From contig JAKNDB010000087.1 of the NCBI GenBank assembly GCA_024305405.1, positions 9,502,501-9,566,500 on the forward strand: 64,000 bases of DNA. Direction: 5' to 3'. How positions within the stretch are numbered: the first letter of the stretch is position 1; the number at the start of each line of letters is the position of its first letter. The stretch comes from Dirofilaria immitis. Lineage: Eukaryota > Nematoda > Chromadorea > Rhabditida > Onchocercidae. Below, piece by piece: positions 13,701 through 27,600 of the stretch. The notes under the pieces are model-generated. The model ran no database searches. It saw only the letters and a program-made list of their open reading frames with translations, and was not told the DNA's origin. Position numbers and translations under genes: made by a program.

Positions 13701-16700
13701 CTGCATACAGAAAGGTCAAAGTTACATACTATAATTCCAGATAAAGCATCATATTTCGTTTAAATTGGATCAAATATCATAAAAATTTTCAACAAAAAAA
13801 AAGAAAAGAAAATATTTTGAAATAGTTTTACTTTGCCACCGTTTATGGACATCATTTTGTCAATTAATGTTCGAATTTCTTGAGCATGAAAAGATCCTAG
13901 GATTAATTGCGAATTTTGACGCATGTGAAAATGTAACTGTCGCTCAATATCATCTATTTCTATATTAATAATATCTCCATAACTGTAATTAAATGTAATA
14001 AATACGATATTTTAAAATAACAGATTTGTCATCTAATACAAACGCCAATAAATATTTTTCCTAACCAATTGGAAATGGATAATAATAATTAAGAATAATT
14101 TTAGAACTTACTTGAAATAATTTTATAACTTACTTGAAATGATCTAAAATATTTAATCCCATCTTATCATCGCTATCATTTTGGCTTATCAATCTAAAAA
14201 GTATTATTATTATTTTTAGCAAAAATTTGAACTTATTGCACTCCTTGAAAATTTTAACTAATAAAATTTCTAAATATTTTCTCTAAACAATTTTCTAATT
14301 TATTGATTGGAAAACTTTAATATTTACAAATTAGAATAGCTTAAAAATTAAAACATGTATAAGGACTTTTTTATATTTGATTATAACTTTAATCAATGAA
14401 AATTTGAGTGATCTTATCAATGGTAGCTTACATTTGGAAAATGACAACATCTATAACTTTTTTCCTCGGAAATTTTGTTGTAATTTTTAAAACTTTCTAA
14501 TTTCTAGGACTTTAATTATTAATCATTTTTACCGTTTTTTCTAAACAATCATTTTATTATGATATGATGAGCTAAAATTTTAGAAATGTTGTAGCCTAAT
14601 TATTCTTGAATAATATAATTTAGCTATATTTACTATTGCCTCAATAGTAATTTTATTATGTGATTTGTTTTTTTTTTAACAAATTAGCCGTTTTAAAAGA
14701 AAAAAATTGTCTTTATTTTCTGCAAGATACATGAAAAAGTACATATCCTTTGAAGTTATAATATGAAGAAAAAACGACGTCGAAATGGGAGGAACTAGAA
14801 AAAATGCTATCAAAACGAAAGATCTTATAGCATCAGAAGTGTTGTAGAAATTATTATATAAATAAATTTTCATGCAATTAACGACTGATTCATTGATAAA
14901 AAATATTTTATTTAAAAACAAACATCTAATTATTCAAAGAAAAATATGAAAATCTCAAATGTAAAATTCTCTTAAATTTCTAGTTGATAAATGATAAGAA
15001 AAGGTCTACCCAATTTTATTTCCATGCAAAAACAGTTTGATAGTAAGAAAATTTATCAATTTCGTTATTTTGTTAATTTCAATTTCGTTAATTTCGTTAT
15101 TTTCGTTATTTTGCTTTCTTTACTTTTCGTTTTCAAATATGCATATTTCTATAGTTTTCCGAAATGGCAATTAACATTTTGTTTAAATGAATATGACATG
15201 TTCATTCAAATCAGAGGGAAAACTAAAATTTTCGACTGAGTAACTCGAATTTAGAAGATAACCTGATAAGGTGAGCTTTTAATTTTAATTATTTCGGAGA
15301 ATTTATTTATAAACAATTTTTGATTTTTGTTAATAATTCATTTCACAAATATACCAGATTATTTTATGATAATCTAATATTTAATTCTAATGTTAACCAT
15401 AATTTTAATTAAAAACATAGATGAATAAGTTGTAAAGAGAGAATTTGGAGGTAGCTTTTACTAGTGCTCCATTTCTGACTTAATTTAAAAACAATACAGC
15501 TCGGTAAAAGTTAGAATTTGGATCAAAACCTGGATAGAATATTCAGAGAGATAAATTTTAGTATTAAATAAATAATACCATTTAGATCCTAAATTTTCTG
15601 CGAAAAAATTATAGATTTTAATATATCAAGTGAATACATACGTGAGACCTGTTTCATGAACTGACAGTATACGACGAGCATTTACTACTTCATTAGTAAT
15701 CCGGTTAATGAATCGATCCATTACCGGAAACTGTACACTGAAGTACAAGGGCCATCGTCGAGCACACTGGATAACAGCAATCTTAGCATCCATCACAATC
15801 ATTTGAGGATTATCGAGTGCAGCAGGAGGAATTCGATAATTACCTACAATTTAAAATTTGAACTAATACGTAACTTTTGTAAATTTTTTTAATTTAAATA
15901 TTTGGCCTTTTCAAATTATCCAACTGTTACAACAAATTTTTTCCAAATCATTTTTTTAAATTTAAGATCTGAAAGCCTAATAAAACAAATATTACTTCAG
16001 GGATCTGTTTGATTTATAAATTATTACTAATCTTTTCTTCAACTATTAAATTAAATCATAAATTTTTAAGCAGCAAACTATTCCAACAATTTACTTCTTA
16101 ATAGGACTAAATTTGTTCTAACAATGTAGTGGTATCATATTAATTTTTAATTTCGATCTATAAAAACGAAAAAATTATAAAAGCTTACGTAAAATTTGGC
16201 TTACAGCATCACGTTCATTGTTACGAATTTGACAACATTTAGGTTTACGACAATCAGTAATAATTTGAGTAAAAATTAAATCAATTTCGTGATCTTCTCC
16301 AAGTTGTTCATTAGGATGAAATATCTATAAAATGAAAATTCTTTTAAAAATTAAAATTTTCAAGAATAATCAAACTTATACAGAACAGAATATTTTAATT
16401 CAGTTATACATGTATTCCAAGACTTTTGTTTATTACTTGTTTACGAATCATTAAATTCCATGGCTGTTGAATATACTGCACAGCAGGTCGTTCACGTTGT
16501 TGCTCATTTTGCTGACCTAAAATTCATTAATTATTACGTAAACTTTATTATTTAAGAGAGATTAATGATAATTGTAATGTAATAAGTCAGATCATAAGAT
16601 CAATGGAAAGGAAAGATCGAACTTCCTAAGGAAATCACGGAGATAATAATCAGGTAATTAATATTATTTAAGAATTCAGTCGTTGCCAATGTCATAATTA

Positions 16701-19700
16701 ATATAAATATTATGTGAACATGACTGTTGATAGATATGATAAAGTTCTTTAGATTCTCACCATTCAGCATATAATGTGGCATTCTTGCTTGCTGTTGTTG
16801 TGATTGTTGTTGAATATTGTTGTGATAATATTGCTTATTATAATCATCATCTTGGATATCATATTGCATTCTCCGTTGTTGTTGCTGTTGCTGTTTCAAT
16901 AACTGAGTTTGATGGAGTGCAACTTCGGCCATAGCTTGAGCTTGATTTCCAGCTCCATCCATTTCATTTATCCATTCTCCAAATGCTTCTCTTTGTCCTT
17001 CTAACTATAAAGATAAGGAATCTTTGATTTAAAAAATCTTATTTAAGAATAAAAATTAAAAAATTCACGTATTTCAAAAGATGATAAATCATTTGAAATA
17101 CATTATTTTCACTTATATGAGTGAAAATCAATTAATTATTTCGCATTATGATTTTGTCTGTTAATTATAATTATATAACTTATTCATGATACGATTTGGT
17201 GATTATTTATTCATTTTTGACTCTACAAATAAAATCGCTACCTCTTTTGCTGCTTCGGTATGACGTCGAGGGATTGGTTTAGGCACTTCATCATCGAATT
17301 CACCATGATGGATCAGTTGTTGTTGTTCTTGATATTGTTGTTGCTTCGCATTGTTTTTTAAAGAATCTGTTGTGTCGGAAATAGTTACATTCCTTGTTAT
17401 AGGACTACCATAAACATTCTATAAAAAGAAAAATGACTGAATATCATTTCAGAATTCAATGCTTTTTCCATTAATAAATTTAACTGAGAATAAATAATTA
17501 TGCATTTTAAATTTCAAAAATTATTTGCTTACTGCATATCAAAGTATTATTTATACATATTTGATGTATAAGATAAAACAAAAATTATTTATGCATAGAA
17601 TTGAATTTAAACAAATAAATAATATTTATATTTAACAAAAAGTTTTAAAAATTTACTTTTTTTTCCTACCAATCTTTTTCAATGAATCATTTTCAAATTC
17701 AACATTAGTTTTGCTAATTTCTTCCCTTGTACCATATCATCCGAATTTGTCATATTATGAGCACCTATCCTTTTTATTGCGGGACTACCATAAATATTCT
17801 GCAATTATAATTATTTTTCAAAGATTTGATTTCGATAAATGATGAAAATTTTCTGGTCGACGATGAAAAAAATTTTTTTCAGATTGGTTAGGCAAACATC
17901 TTTGCGTATTACGAAAAAATTCCTATTCGCAATTTAAATATTCCAAAATAAAATTCGAAAAAGCAAAATGAGTTAAAAAGCGATAACCAATTTTGCGAAA
18001 TTATTATTGGGAATGATTTCATTGCTACCAGTAATTCCAGTATTAAATTCTGTTTCTGGTACGGCTACCAAACGTGGTGGTGGTGATGGTGATAGCGGTG
18101 GTTGTGATCGCAAAAGTGGTCGTCGTAACGGTGGATTTGGATGCGACTGTCTTCCTGAAAATCGTTAATTCGAAACTGGAATTTTATAAATTGACCAAAA
18201 ATAGTTTTTATAGGAAAAAATTGTTAACAGGTTAGTACTATTTGCTAAAATTAGGTTTTATCCCAACAAATAATTTGAATCGGTTGATGAATTTAATAAA
18301 AAAATTGAATTGCATGATTAGAAAGAAAAAAAAACCGGAACAATAATATAAATAAGTATGAATTACGAGAAATAATATCGATTTCAAAAATTAAAACTTT
18401 GCAATTTAGTCTTTTTAATATTTTCATTAATTTGTTTTTACGTTAACCTGAATATGGCATATCTCGTACATCTGTACCATAATAATAATTGTCGTCTATT
18501 TCAGGTTCAATAGGACTTAATTGACTTTTAGGACAGCCCAATTGATGAGATTGTAATCGATTTTGTTCCTATAATTTGGCATTCATTTATTGTTTGAAGA
18601 TAGAAAAAGGCACATGCTAACTTTTTAATAAATATATTATTAATTAATGCTAACCTTTTAATAAGTATAGCATTAATTAAAAAACAGATTAATAGGTTTA
18701 GTAAAATTGATTACCTTACTGAAAAACCGAAACAATCCGTATACAGGGATTTTCTTTTTTCATGACTCATCATTTAACATAAAAGAATGTTACGATGTCT
18801 AATGTAACGAATCATTTTATCCAATTCTCCTCTTTATTCTCTATAATGCAGTTTACATGTATTGTTTAGAATGCTAAGAAATTATCTGGAATGTTGTAAC
18901 GATCGAAGCTTTCTGCTTAAATATTGACCATCTGTCATTTTTGTTTTTACCCCTTGCTTAATTAATGCTACCACTCATCAAAGAAAATCAAAGATCATCG
19001 ATACAAAAATAAGCTCTCCACAGTTAGCTGCATGTTTCGAACAACCGCTATCCAGTTAAACATAGCAGTCATGCGTTATTTTCCGTTCTTATTTTATTCA
19101 TCTGCTCAGTTTGATTACCACACTGCTGCTCATCTTATATATTTTCGAAGCATTGCTAAGCTTTCTTTTGCTTACTTTGTTAACTGTATTTATTATCGAA
19201 TAAAATTCATTACGATTAACTCTTTGACAATCGAAAATTTATTATTCAAAGTTGAGATTATAACAAAGAAACTTATTGCCCTAACATTTCTTTTGCAAAG
19301 AAAAAATTGTTCTGCATACCTTTTGTTTATGTGGGAAATTTTTAGTTGCTAACGATGGACTTTTCAAGCATTCATTTGTTTGTGGATCTACTGGTCCAAT
19401 GTATCTATAAATATTTTTTGGATAGGAAAGAAAAATGATTGATAATATGAATTTTTGAGTAAAAAACGATGAATTAAAATTTAAAGTTTAACCCAAAGTG
19501 CAGTTTTAGTTTCATTTTTTAAAAATTTCTTGACATTCTATTTTTATATTTGACAAATTTTATTGGAACTTCCTTCTTTGTTAGAATTCCTTTCAAAATT
19601 TTTCCTTCTTCTTCATTCTTTTTCAAAATAACGCAAATATTGTACGAATTGCAAATATAATTACGGATATTTGTTATTGTATAAACATTTATTGATAGCA

Positions 19701-22700
19701 TACATAAGGATATTACCGAGCCTTAGTTGAAGTTGGTTGTATTTTTCCGAAACGACTTCTCTCATCTAAATTTACAGATGATTGTGCTATTTCGGGAAAT
19801 GGTGAAGAACGCTAAAAAAGGTAATAATTCAAATTAAGGAAAAAAGATAAAAATATAGCATAAAATTATTATAAAATATTATTATTCTCATTTTTAAGTG
19901 ATAAAATCCTGAATTAATCGTGAAATTAATTAAAGAGAAAAAATGGAACTGAGGGGATAAATCAATAATAATAAATACTTAGAATAAAATAATAGCAAAA
20001 GTACTGAGAGGAAATGATTACAATTATCATCGTAGTTGATGAACCTGATAATTCACCATCATTACCCTATAAAGCAAAAAAAGCATTATAGAATTCATGA
20101 ATTAAATATAGATTTACTTATTGAGATAGAAGTGATGAACGATAAAACTTGGTGATACAAATACTTTTTTGATCTATAATCAACTAAAAGATTAGATGAT
20201 ATGAAAATAAAAAAGAAATATTATCTAAAATAAAATTCAAATATATTAAAAATAAATATTCTTTTGAAAAAACTTTTTTTTCTATTTAATTCATATGCTA
20301 TCTCCAGAATCCAGTTCTTTCTTTCTTTTTAATTAAGCAATATTATCTAATTGGAAAAATATGTAGATATATTCAGCAGAAACCATCTGATTTAGCAACA
20401 TCAAATTGATCCAAAAATTGGTCTAAGAATTGATCCAAACTGCTGCATTCACAGATATGGGAAAACGAAATTTAATCATCTTTATCTTGATGAATTCTTT
20501 TCCAAAAAGCAACCTCATTATAGGTAGTAATACCATTTGTACTCGGAGCATTTCCATAAGTATTACGTAACATAGTACCATTACCATATGAAGTAGATGT
20601 TGTATTATAATTGTACCGAATAGATATCGGTGATAATGTTCGATCATCCGGTTGCGAAACATTTTCAGTAGTTGCTGAGTTTCTAAAATTTATTGTATCA
20701 GTTGGAAAAATTTGATTTTATAAAAGTCAAAAAATAAGTTACCATTGGAATTCAACTGCTTGAGAAAAACAAAACAAAAATAATCTTTATCAAATTTACA
20801 ATTTTGCAGTTTAATCTAATATACTTTATTCACTAGATCGTTGCTTGACTATTTAGTTACTGAGAGTGCATAATTGTAAATCTATTTGGAACATTAAAGG
20901 TCATTAGGATTGTTTACGGTTAAAAATAAAGCAAGGAATGATATTCTATCCTAAAACTTATTGATAAGCTATTTTATCAATGACAAACTGATTCAAATCT
21001 AATAACATAAGTATGTAAATACTGAGAAAAGTATGAAATAATGAATAAAATAACTTGGAAACAAATCAAGCTAGGAAAATGAACACTCATAGGGCATTCA
21101 TTATTAATATGTAAATTAGATATGAAATCTTAATATGATATTTAAAATTTCTAACATTTTTGTAAATTTGATCTAATTGTCAAATTTTTAAAACCAACAG
21201 TTTCTAAGACTAAAAATTTCCTTTACAGTATAATACTAAATTTCCATACATAATTAAATTATCGTTAAGATAGATGGTAATTAAGCTATTAGCTAACTTA
21301 AAAACTTTTCCATTTTTTCAAAAAATTGGATATTTTTCTCTCCTTTTTGTTGTAATTTTTAAAAATTTTATTCTAATTTCTATCAAATTAAAAAATTAAA
21401 ATAAGTGTAATATTATCCTTTTTAGTTTGTTGTTATGTTGCTAAGTTAATAGAAATTTATCTTAACATATGATTGTAACCAAATACTATCACTTGCATAG
21501 ATAAACAAATAAACAAGCAAACTTTATCGGTACTGGTGATAGGCATGCTGTAACAGTTGTCGTTGGTGTTGGTGACATACACATTATCTAAATATTTTCA
21601 CCATTCAAAAATATATAAAACTTGTACGGACATAATGTAGGTTTCGTGAAAGATATAAAGATAATAAAACTGGCACTATTAAACTATTTGATTATTTAGT
21701 GCTACATAATAATAAAAATTTGTATCATCATTCAATTTAGCAATCATTAAACTACTTCAATTTAATTTCTTTCAATTATTTAAAATTTACAGGTCAATAA
21801 AATGTCAGAAAATTTCTTCATTAACATGTAAGGAATTATTACATAATTATCCGTTACTATAATCCAATTCTCCCACATTGCGTAAAATAATAAAAATCCT
21901 TCAAACCTGAAAACTATGTTTAATGAAAAAATCAGTGAAAAGAAATGTGATATTTCAGTATTTAACAAATGAGAATAAAACTAACCGGTACCATAACTGG
22001 CATTACTGATGATATTGGTGTACCAGTGATGGTACTGTCAGATAAAGTAGTGTTAGCATATATTTGTTGTTGTTGTTGTTGGCTTGAACTAAGCATACGG
22101 CCTATAAAAATTTTTATTATCATTTATCATCTTAAATAAAAATTGAGCAAAACAGCAAGAAAAAACCAGTACCTTCTACAGGTAACATAAACATCATCTG
22201 TGATGGTGCATAATTTACTGTTGCCGCATAGGGCTGTGATGTCTGCAATATAATACATAAGAATTAGATAGAAATTAAGAATTAGTTAATATATTAATCA
22301 AATAAGATATTGCAGAATACAGTATTCCTCTAAATTACATAACAATAAATTATTAGTTTAAAAAAACAAAACTAATCAATTGTATAGTTTCCTTCTACGT
22401 TACAGTATCAATAAATTGTCAATGTAAAAAAATAAAACTAACTGATTGTATAGTTTCGTTAGCATCAGTAGCTATAGTTCCTTTAATTGTATTAGTAATC
22501 ATTGCAGCATTTATGTGATTATCATCAGTTCGTTCTAGATCATTTGCTGGCAATACCTGAAAATATCAATATTTGCTAAATATTGAAAAGTAAGCTGATT
22601 ATAAATTATAATTTTCAATATTTCAAAACATAAAACATATAAAAAATTGTATTTTATAATTTTTATATTCGAAGAACGAACTGGAAAAACTATAATATTT

Positions 22701-24653
22701 ATTACAAAATTAGATCACCAAATTTAGTTCATTTATCAAAAACTTAATAATAGTTGCATAATAAATACACTTCGAAATGAAAAAACAAATTTGAAAGATG
22801 AAAATTAAAAAAAAAAAGATTTTGAATTATATTAATACCTGCTCAAAGATAGCATCCAAGAATTGATCCACATCACTTGATTTCGTCGGAATTTGCATAC
22901 GCCTAATACGAGTTGAAACGGATGATTGTTCTGATGGAGCACTAATTAGAGATTCTTCTAAAGAGTGAAAAAAATTGCAAAATTAATTAATAATGATAAA
23001 CTTGTATAAAATGAAAAAATAAATATCAAAAATGTTTCATAATTTCCAATATTCTATTAATTTCCGTAATTTTTATAATACTTGCTTTAAAAAATTAAAC
23101 GCTTTTATGCAAATTTTTATTATTAATTAATTTAATTCACCGGACTAATTGAAGCAGAAAAGCATGGATTACCTTTACACAGGTAATTTATCAATTTGAG
23201 AAAATTCGAAGGAAAAAAATGAATTAAAATAAACAAAAATTAGTTTCTTGCCAGTTGGCTGAACCACTTCTTGTGGCGTTGAACAACATAAGGCGCGTGT
23301 TTCTATTTCGTCACGTTGTTGCAATATGCTTGACCTCTACAAAAATATTATTTTCTTTATTGAAAAAATTTCCAATCATTTCATTTCATATTTTTGAGTT
23401 TGCGTTTTCATATTTAGAAGCTAAAACTGAAAATTGGCTCAAAACTTCAATCCACATTTTTAATTTTATTCACATTTTGAGATTTTTCATGATTCGAGTT
23501 TCTAATTAATATTTATCCATATTTTAGTCTTTGATTATAATTTAACATTTATCGATTCCAGAAGTTCCTTACCGTAAAATTATCAGACTGCTGCTGCGGC
23601 ATATCATTGCTATCAATTGTATTCATAAAAACTGTTGATGGTGATAATGATGTATTTGTTGTGTTAAGCTGCTGGTTAACTGATCGTTTTCCTGAATAAA
23701 ATTATGATAAGACAAAGACGAAAAATAGGAAAGCTAATTAGAAGAATTACTGTAATAGAATTATTGGATTAAAACGATAAGATATGTAATATTCAGAATC
23801 TTAAAATCGATTAAAATATCATTTAATTATCATTTCAATCTATATTGGACCGAAGATTCTTCCAGTATTAATAACGACATTAGAAAGTTACAAATAAAAA
23901 CTAAGTGAAATTAAACAAACCCTATGCTTTTTATTATTTAATTTTTTTCCATTTATTTTCATGACAAATATAAATAAATCTATTTACCAATTTCGTTTTC
24001 TATACGAGTTATCATTGGTTGCTGATATGATTGTGGTAATGGCTGTGCTGGTAGGAATGAAGTTGTTGGAAGCATTACTGGCATAAATTGTACTTGAGTT
24101 GGTACAAGAGGCTAAAAAATAATCAAAAATGCCAAAAATATTGATATGCTTATATCAGTATAAATTTTGCTACGCAATATCATTTAAAAAATGAAATAAA
24201 TTTTTAACTATTTCATATTTTTACTTTTCTATAAATTTTTTCTCTAATTTCACTAATTAAAGTCTTTTCAGTAACTATATCTTATAATGGAAAATTTAAA
24301 TATTTTTCGAAATATCTAATTAAGATAAGGATAATATGGCTATGATAAATTTAGATATCTGGTATGAATGTTTTGCATACATCTTTATTTTTCTTGGCCA
24401 ACTATCAATAAGTGAATAAATTCTTATCAATCATTGATAGTTATGATAACATAACTTCATAAAACATGGGAAAAAACGGCAATAATTTATATTCTTTACC
24501 ACAGTAGCCACTGCAGCAAAATGTTGAGGCACATAAGCAAAAGTGGGTTGTTGATTTTCATGTTGTTGTTGATTTTGCTGTTGTTGTTGTTGTTGTCGAA
24601 GTTCAACAAACTGTTGTTGTTGACGTCGATAACGTTGCAATGTCGTATCTTGC

Positions 24654-24684
<31 letters not shown>

Positions 24685-27600
24685 CCTGTTATTTTGGATA
24701 TTCAACAGAAATGAATAATAAAAACCGCAAAATTAAACATTTATGCACAAATTAACTAATCAAAATACTAACATTGAAATTTTCATCCATTATATTACGA
24801 CCATCATAGATGACATTACTGTAAATACTATCATCATAACGTTTACGATCCATATTTATATCGTAATAATCATTGTTAGTATTACCAGAATCTAAAAAAT
24901 TTATTTAAAGAAAAAAAACCAATATGTTAAGTATTAGGTCTGGAAAAATTAAAAGAAAGGAAATTGATAACCATACCAGGAATTTTATATCTTTTATTCA
25001 AAGTACTTGTTGATAATTCTGGTAATATATGTTGACCATATAAAAATTCACTAAAATTGTCTTTCATGGTCATTTATTTATCATTTCTGTTTTTGTGAAA
25101 ATTTTAAATTAGCTAACAAATTATGTGAAATTTGAATTTGAGAAATAAAGAGAAATAAACAAAATGATAAGAAACTGAATGTTAATCACGCTCATTATTC
25201 CTTCATATAATCATGCTCAAATGCTTCATTCTAAATAAATCTGATAGAAAATCACAATCATTTTTTCAAATATTTTTAATAAATACGACAAAAAAATCTC
25301 ACCCGTCTCTTTGTTCTCTGTCTTTAGTTGTATTATACTTTTGTTTATGTTGACGATATTGTTGCTGTCCATTCAAGTTTGAATTCCAATGTGGTGGAGG
25401 TATTGGAGGTATTTTTCCCGCATTTTCATCATGAATAGATTTATCTGAATCAATTGTTCGATAATTTGATTCCTTCAACTTAGATTCAGCATACAAATTG
25501 TTCTGTATGTCATGTGGTGCATATTGCATCGATCGTTGTGATATCACTGATTGTTGCCCTTGTCGTGGTTGTAATTTGGTATTTGGCGTCAAACGATTTG
25601 ATGAATTATCATTCTGAAAATATTATAATTTTACATCGTCTTTTTTGCTTTTAAATCATTCATTTAAAATATTTTTTTGCGTACTTTTGTGTCATTAGCA
25701 TTTCACTTGCAAAAAAATGAATTTCAAAGAAAAAGTTAAAAATAATAAAATGCAATTTATCAACGTTTGATTTTTTATTAATGAATAAATGTTTTACCTG
25801 TTCTATATCTTCATCATGTTGTTGCAATATTTCTCTTTCAATAACTTTTCCATTATCTCGTGAACTTTTCCAATTCATGCTATTATCAAACATTATGAAA
25901 ATTCCATAATTATTTTCTGTAATCCAACAAACGTGGGGTTGACCAAATTATGCGATAATTAAGCAAAACAAATTGGCAACAATAATTAAAAATCAAATAA
26001 ATAACCTGATTTTTGTTCCATTTGTGCTAATATATCGTAAACATAACAATTTCCTGGTGCATATATAGCAAAATTCTCATCTTCTACACTTAATGTCCAA
26101 CCATCTGGATCACCAATACCTCTAGAAAAAAATTTCTGATATAATTATATTAAAACTACAATATTAATTCTACCATTATCCTGTATAGTTCCGTTCCCCA
26201 ATTGGTGCTACTTTGTAAAAAAATTACGAAAATTTCACTACTGACTTAAAAATTCTATCGTTATCTTAATTCCGACTGCAAACAATAACAAACAGCATTC
26301 TGTCGGCGGTAAATTCCATTAATGTTTGTCGGAAACGGAAACTTTCCAATTACGAGAAAGCATGGTTGCAAAGTTAAAAGTTAAAGGAACTGATGAAAAA
26401 ATATTTTTTCATTTAATTGATGTAATTAATGGTTAAAATTAAGTTGGTGAAAATTTTACCGCATTTGTAAACATTTTCGTGTCAATTCATCTGCAGTCAT
26501 CCAAGAATGTACCTCAAACGATGCTTCATGTTGATCGGCATATTTAATTCGTAATACTGCAGCTTGTTGTTGCTTAAAACTAGCCTAAAACAAAGAAATA
26601 ATTAATAATAATCCGAAAAAGTGAAATTATTCATACAATTTTAATATATAATGTATATTCTAATTAAATCCGAATTCAAGAAAAAATTTATACAAATAAT
26701 CGATTCGATATTAAGAAATGACATAAACAAATTGGCATCTCGTCTAGTTTGATTTAAATTAAAATCATTTGTATAATACATAATTAGTTGTACAGATTAA
26801 AATTCTTTCAATAAATTCTTGAGATAATTAAATCGAATGAAATTTGATGAATGTTAATATTGAATCGATTATTCAGACATAGAAATGACATTTCTTTTTT
26901 TTGGAAAATTAACTTATATAATATGAATATTGATGTTATCTATTTTACGATCTTAATTTTCATAATATACTCCTTTTTTCTTTCAAATGTAACTTCGTAA
27001 AATTTTGATGCGTGATACGATATATAACAAACAAAACAAAATTTACCTGTTCAAGAAATGTTGGTGCAAAATAACGAGATTTTGGTAAATCTTTATTACT
27101 AATAGGTTGCCGTAGCAAACTATCGATCAACTGACGTGATAAGTTTGGTGTTTGTTGTTCGAAATAACTATAAATTCTAGCATTCGTCTTTCAGAAAAAA
27201 AGAAAAAAATTAGATATTAAGAAATAAATTTAAAACATTTTATATTCATCTAACACAATATCATTTCAATTTTTTCCTAAATTTTATTGATTTATTCATA
27301 TCAATCAATATATCTTCCTTGGTTTTTTGTGATTTATGAACAAATCAAAACTTCTATTCCATAATAATTTATTTAAATTTCAAAAAGTCTACTTCATGAG
27401 AGCTGGATATAATTGTGATGAAGGTGTGAAACTATTAATTGCTCCAAGGAGTAATGTCCAAGCTTTATCAGCATTATTTTTAACTTGATTATGATAGGTT
27501 TGAGTGCAAAGTTGCATCAACAGTTCATCCCTTTGTGTCGGATTATCTAATGCCTAAAAGTTTACTTTTACAGTATACCATAATACTGATTAATACGGTG

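Noticed and set aside
24496..24718. Asn-rich and Leu-rich ORFs overlapping the polyglutamine exon
   Set aside because: They are other-frame readings of the CAA/CAG repeat of the myosin linker exon 24685-24500, which is the frame that joins its neighbours.
24977..25072. ATG at 25072 as start of a separate tail-only gene
   Set aside because: An acceptor at 25051-25052 lets the exon join the upstream exon in phase, so the ATG lies in intron. An internal promoter cannot be excluded but is not needed.
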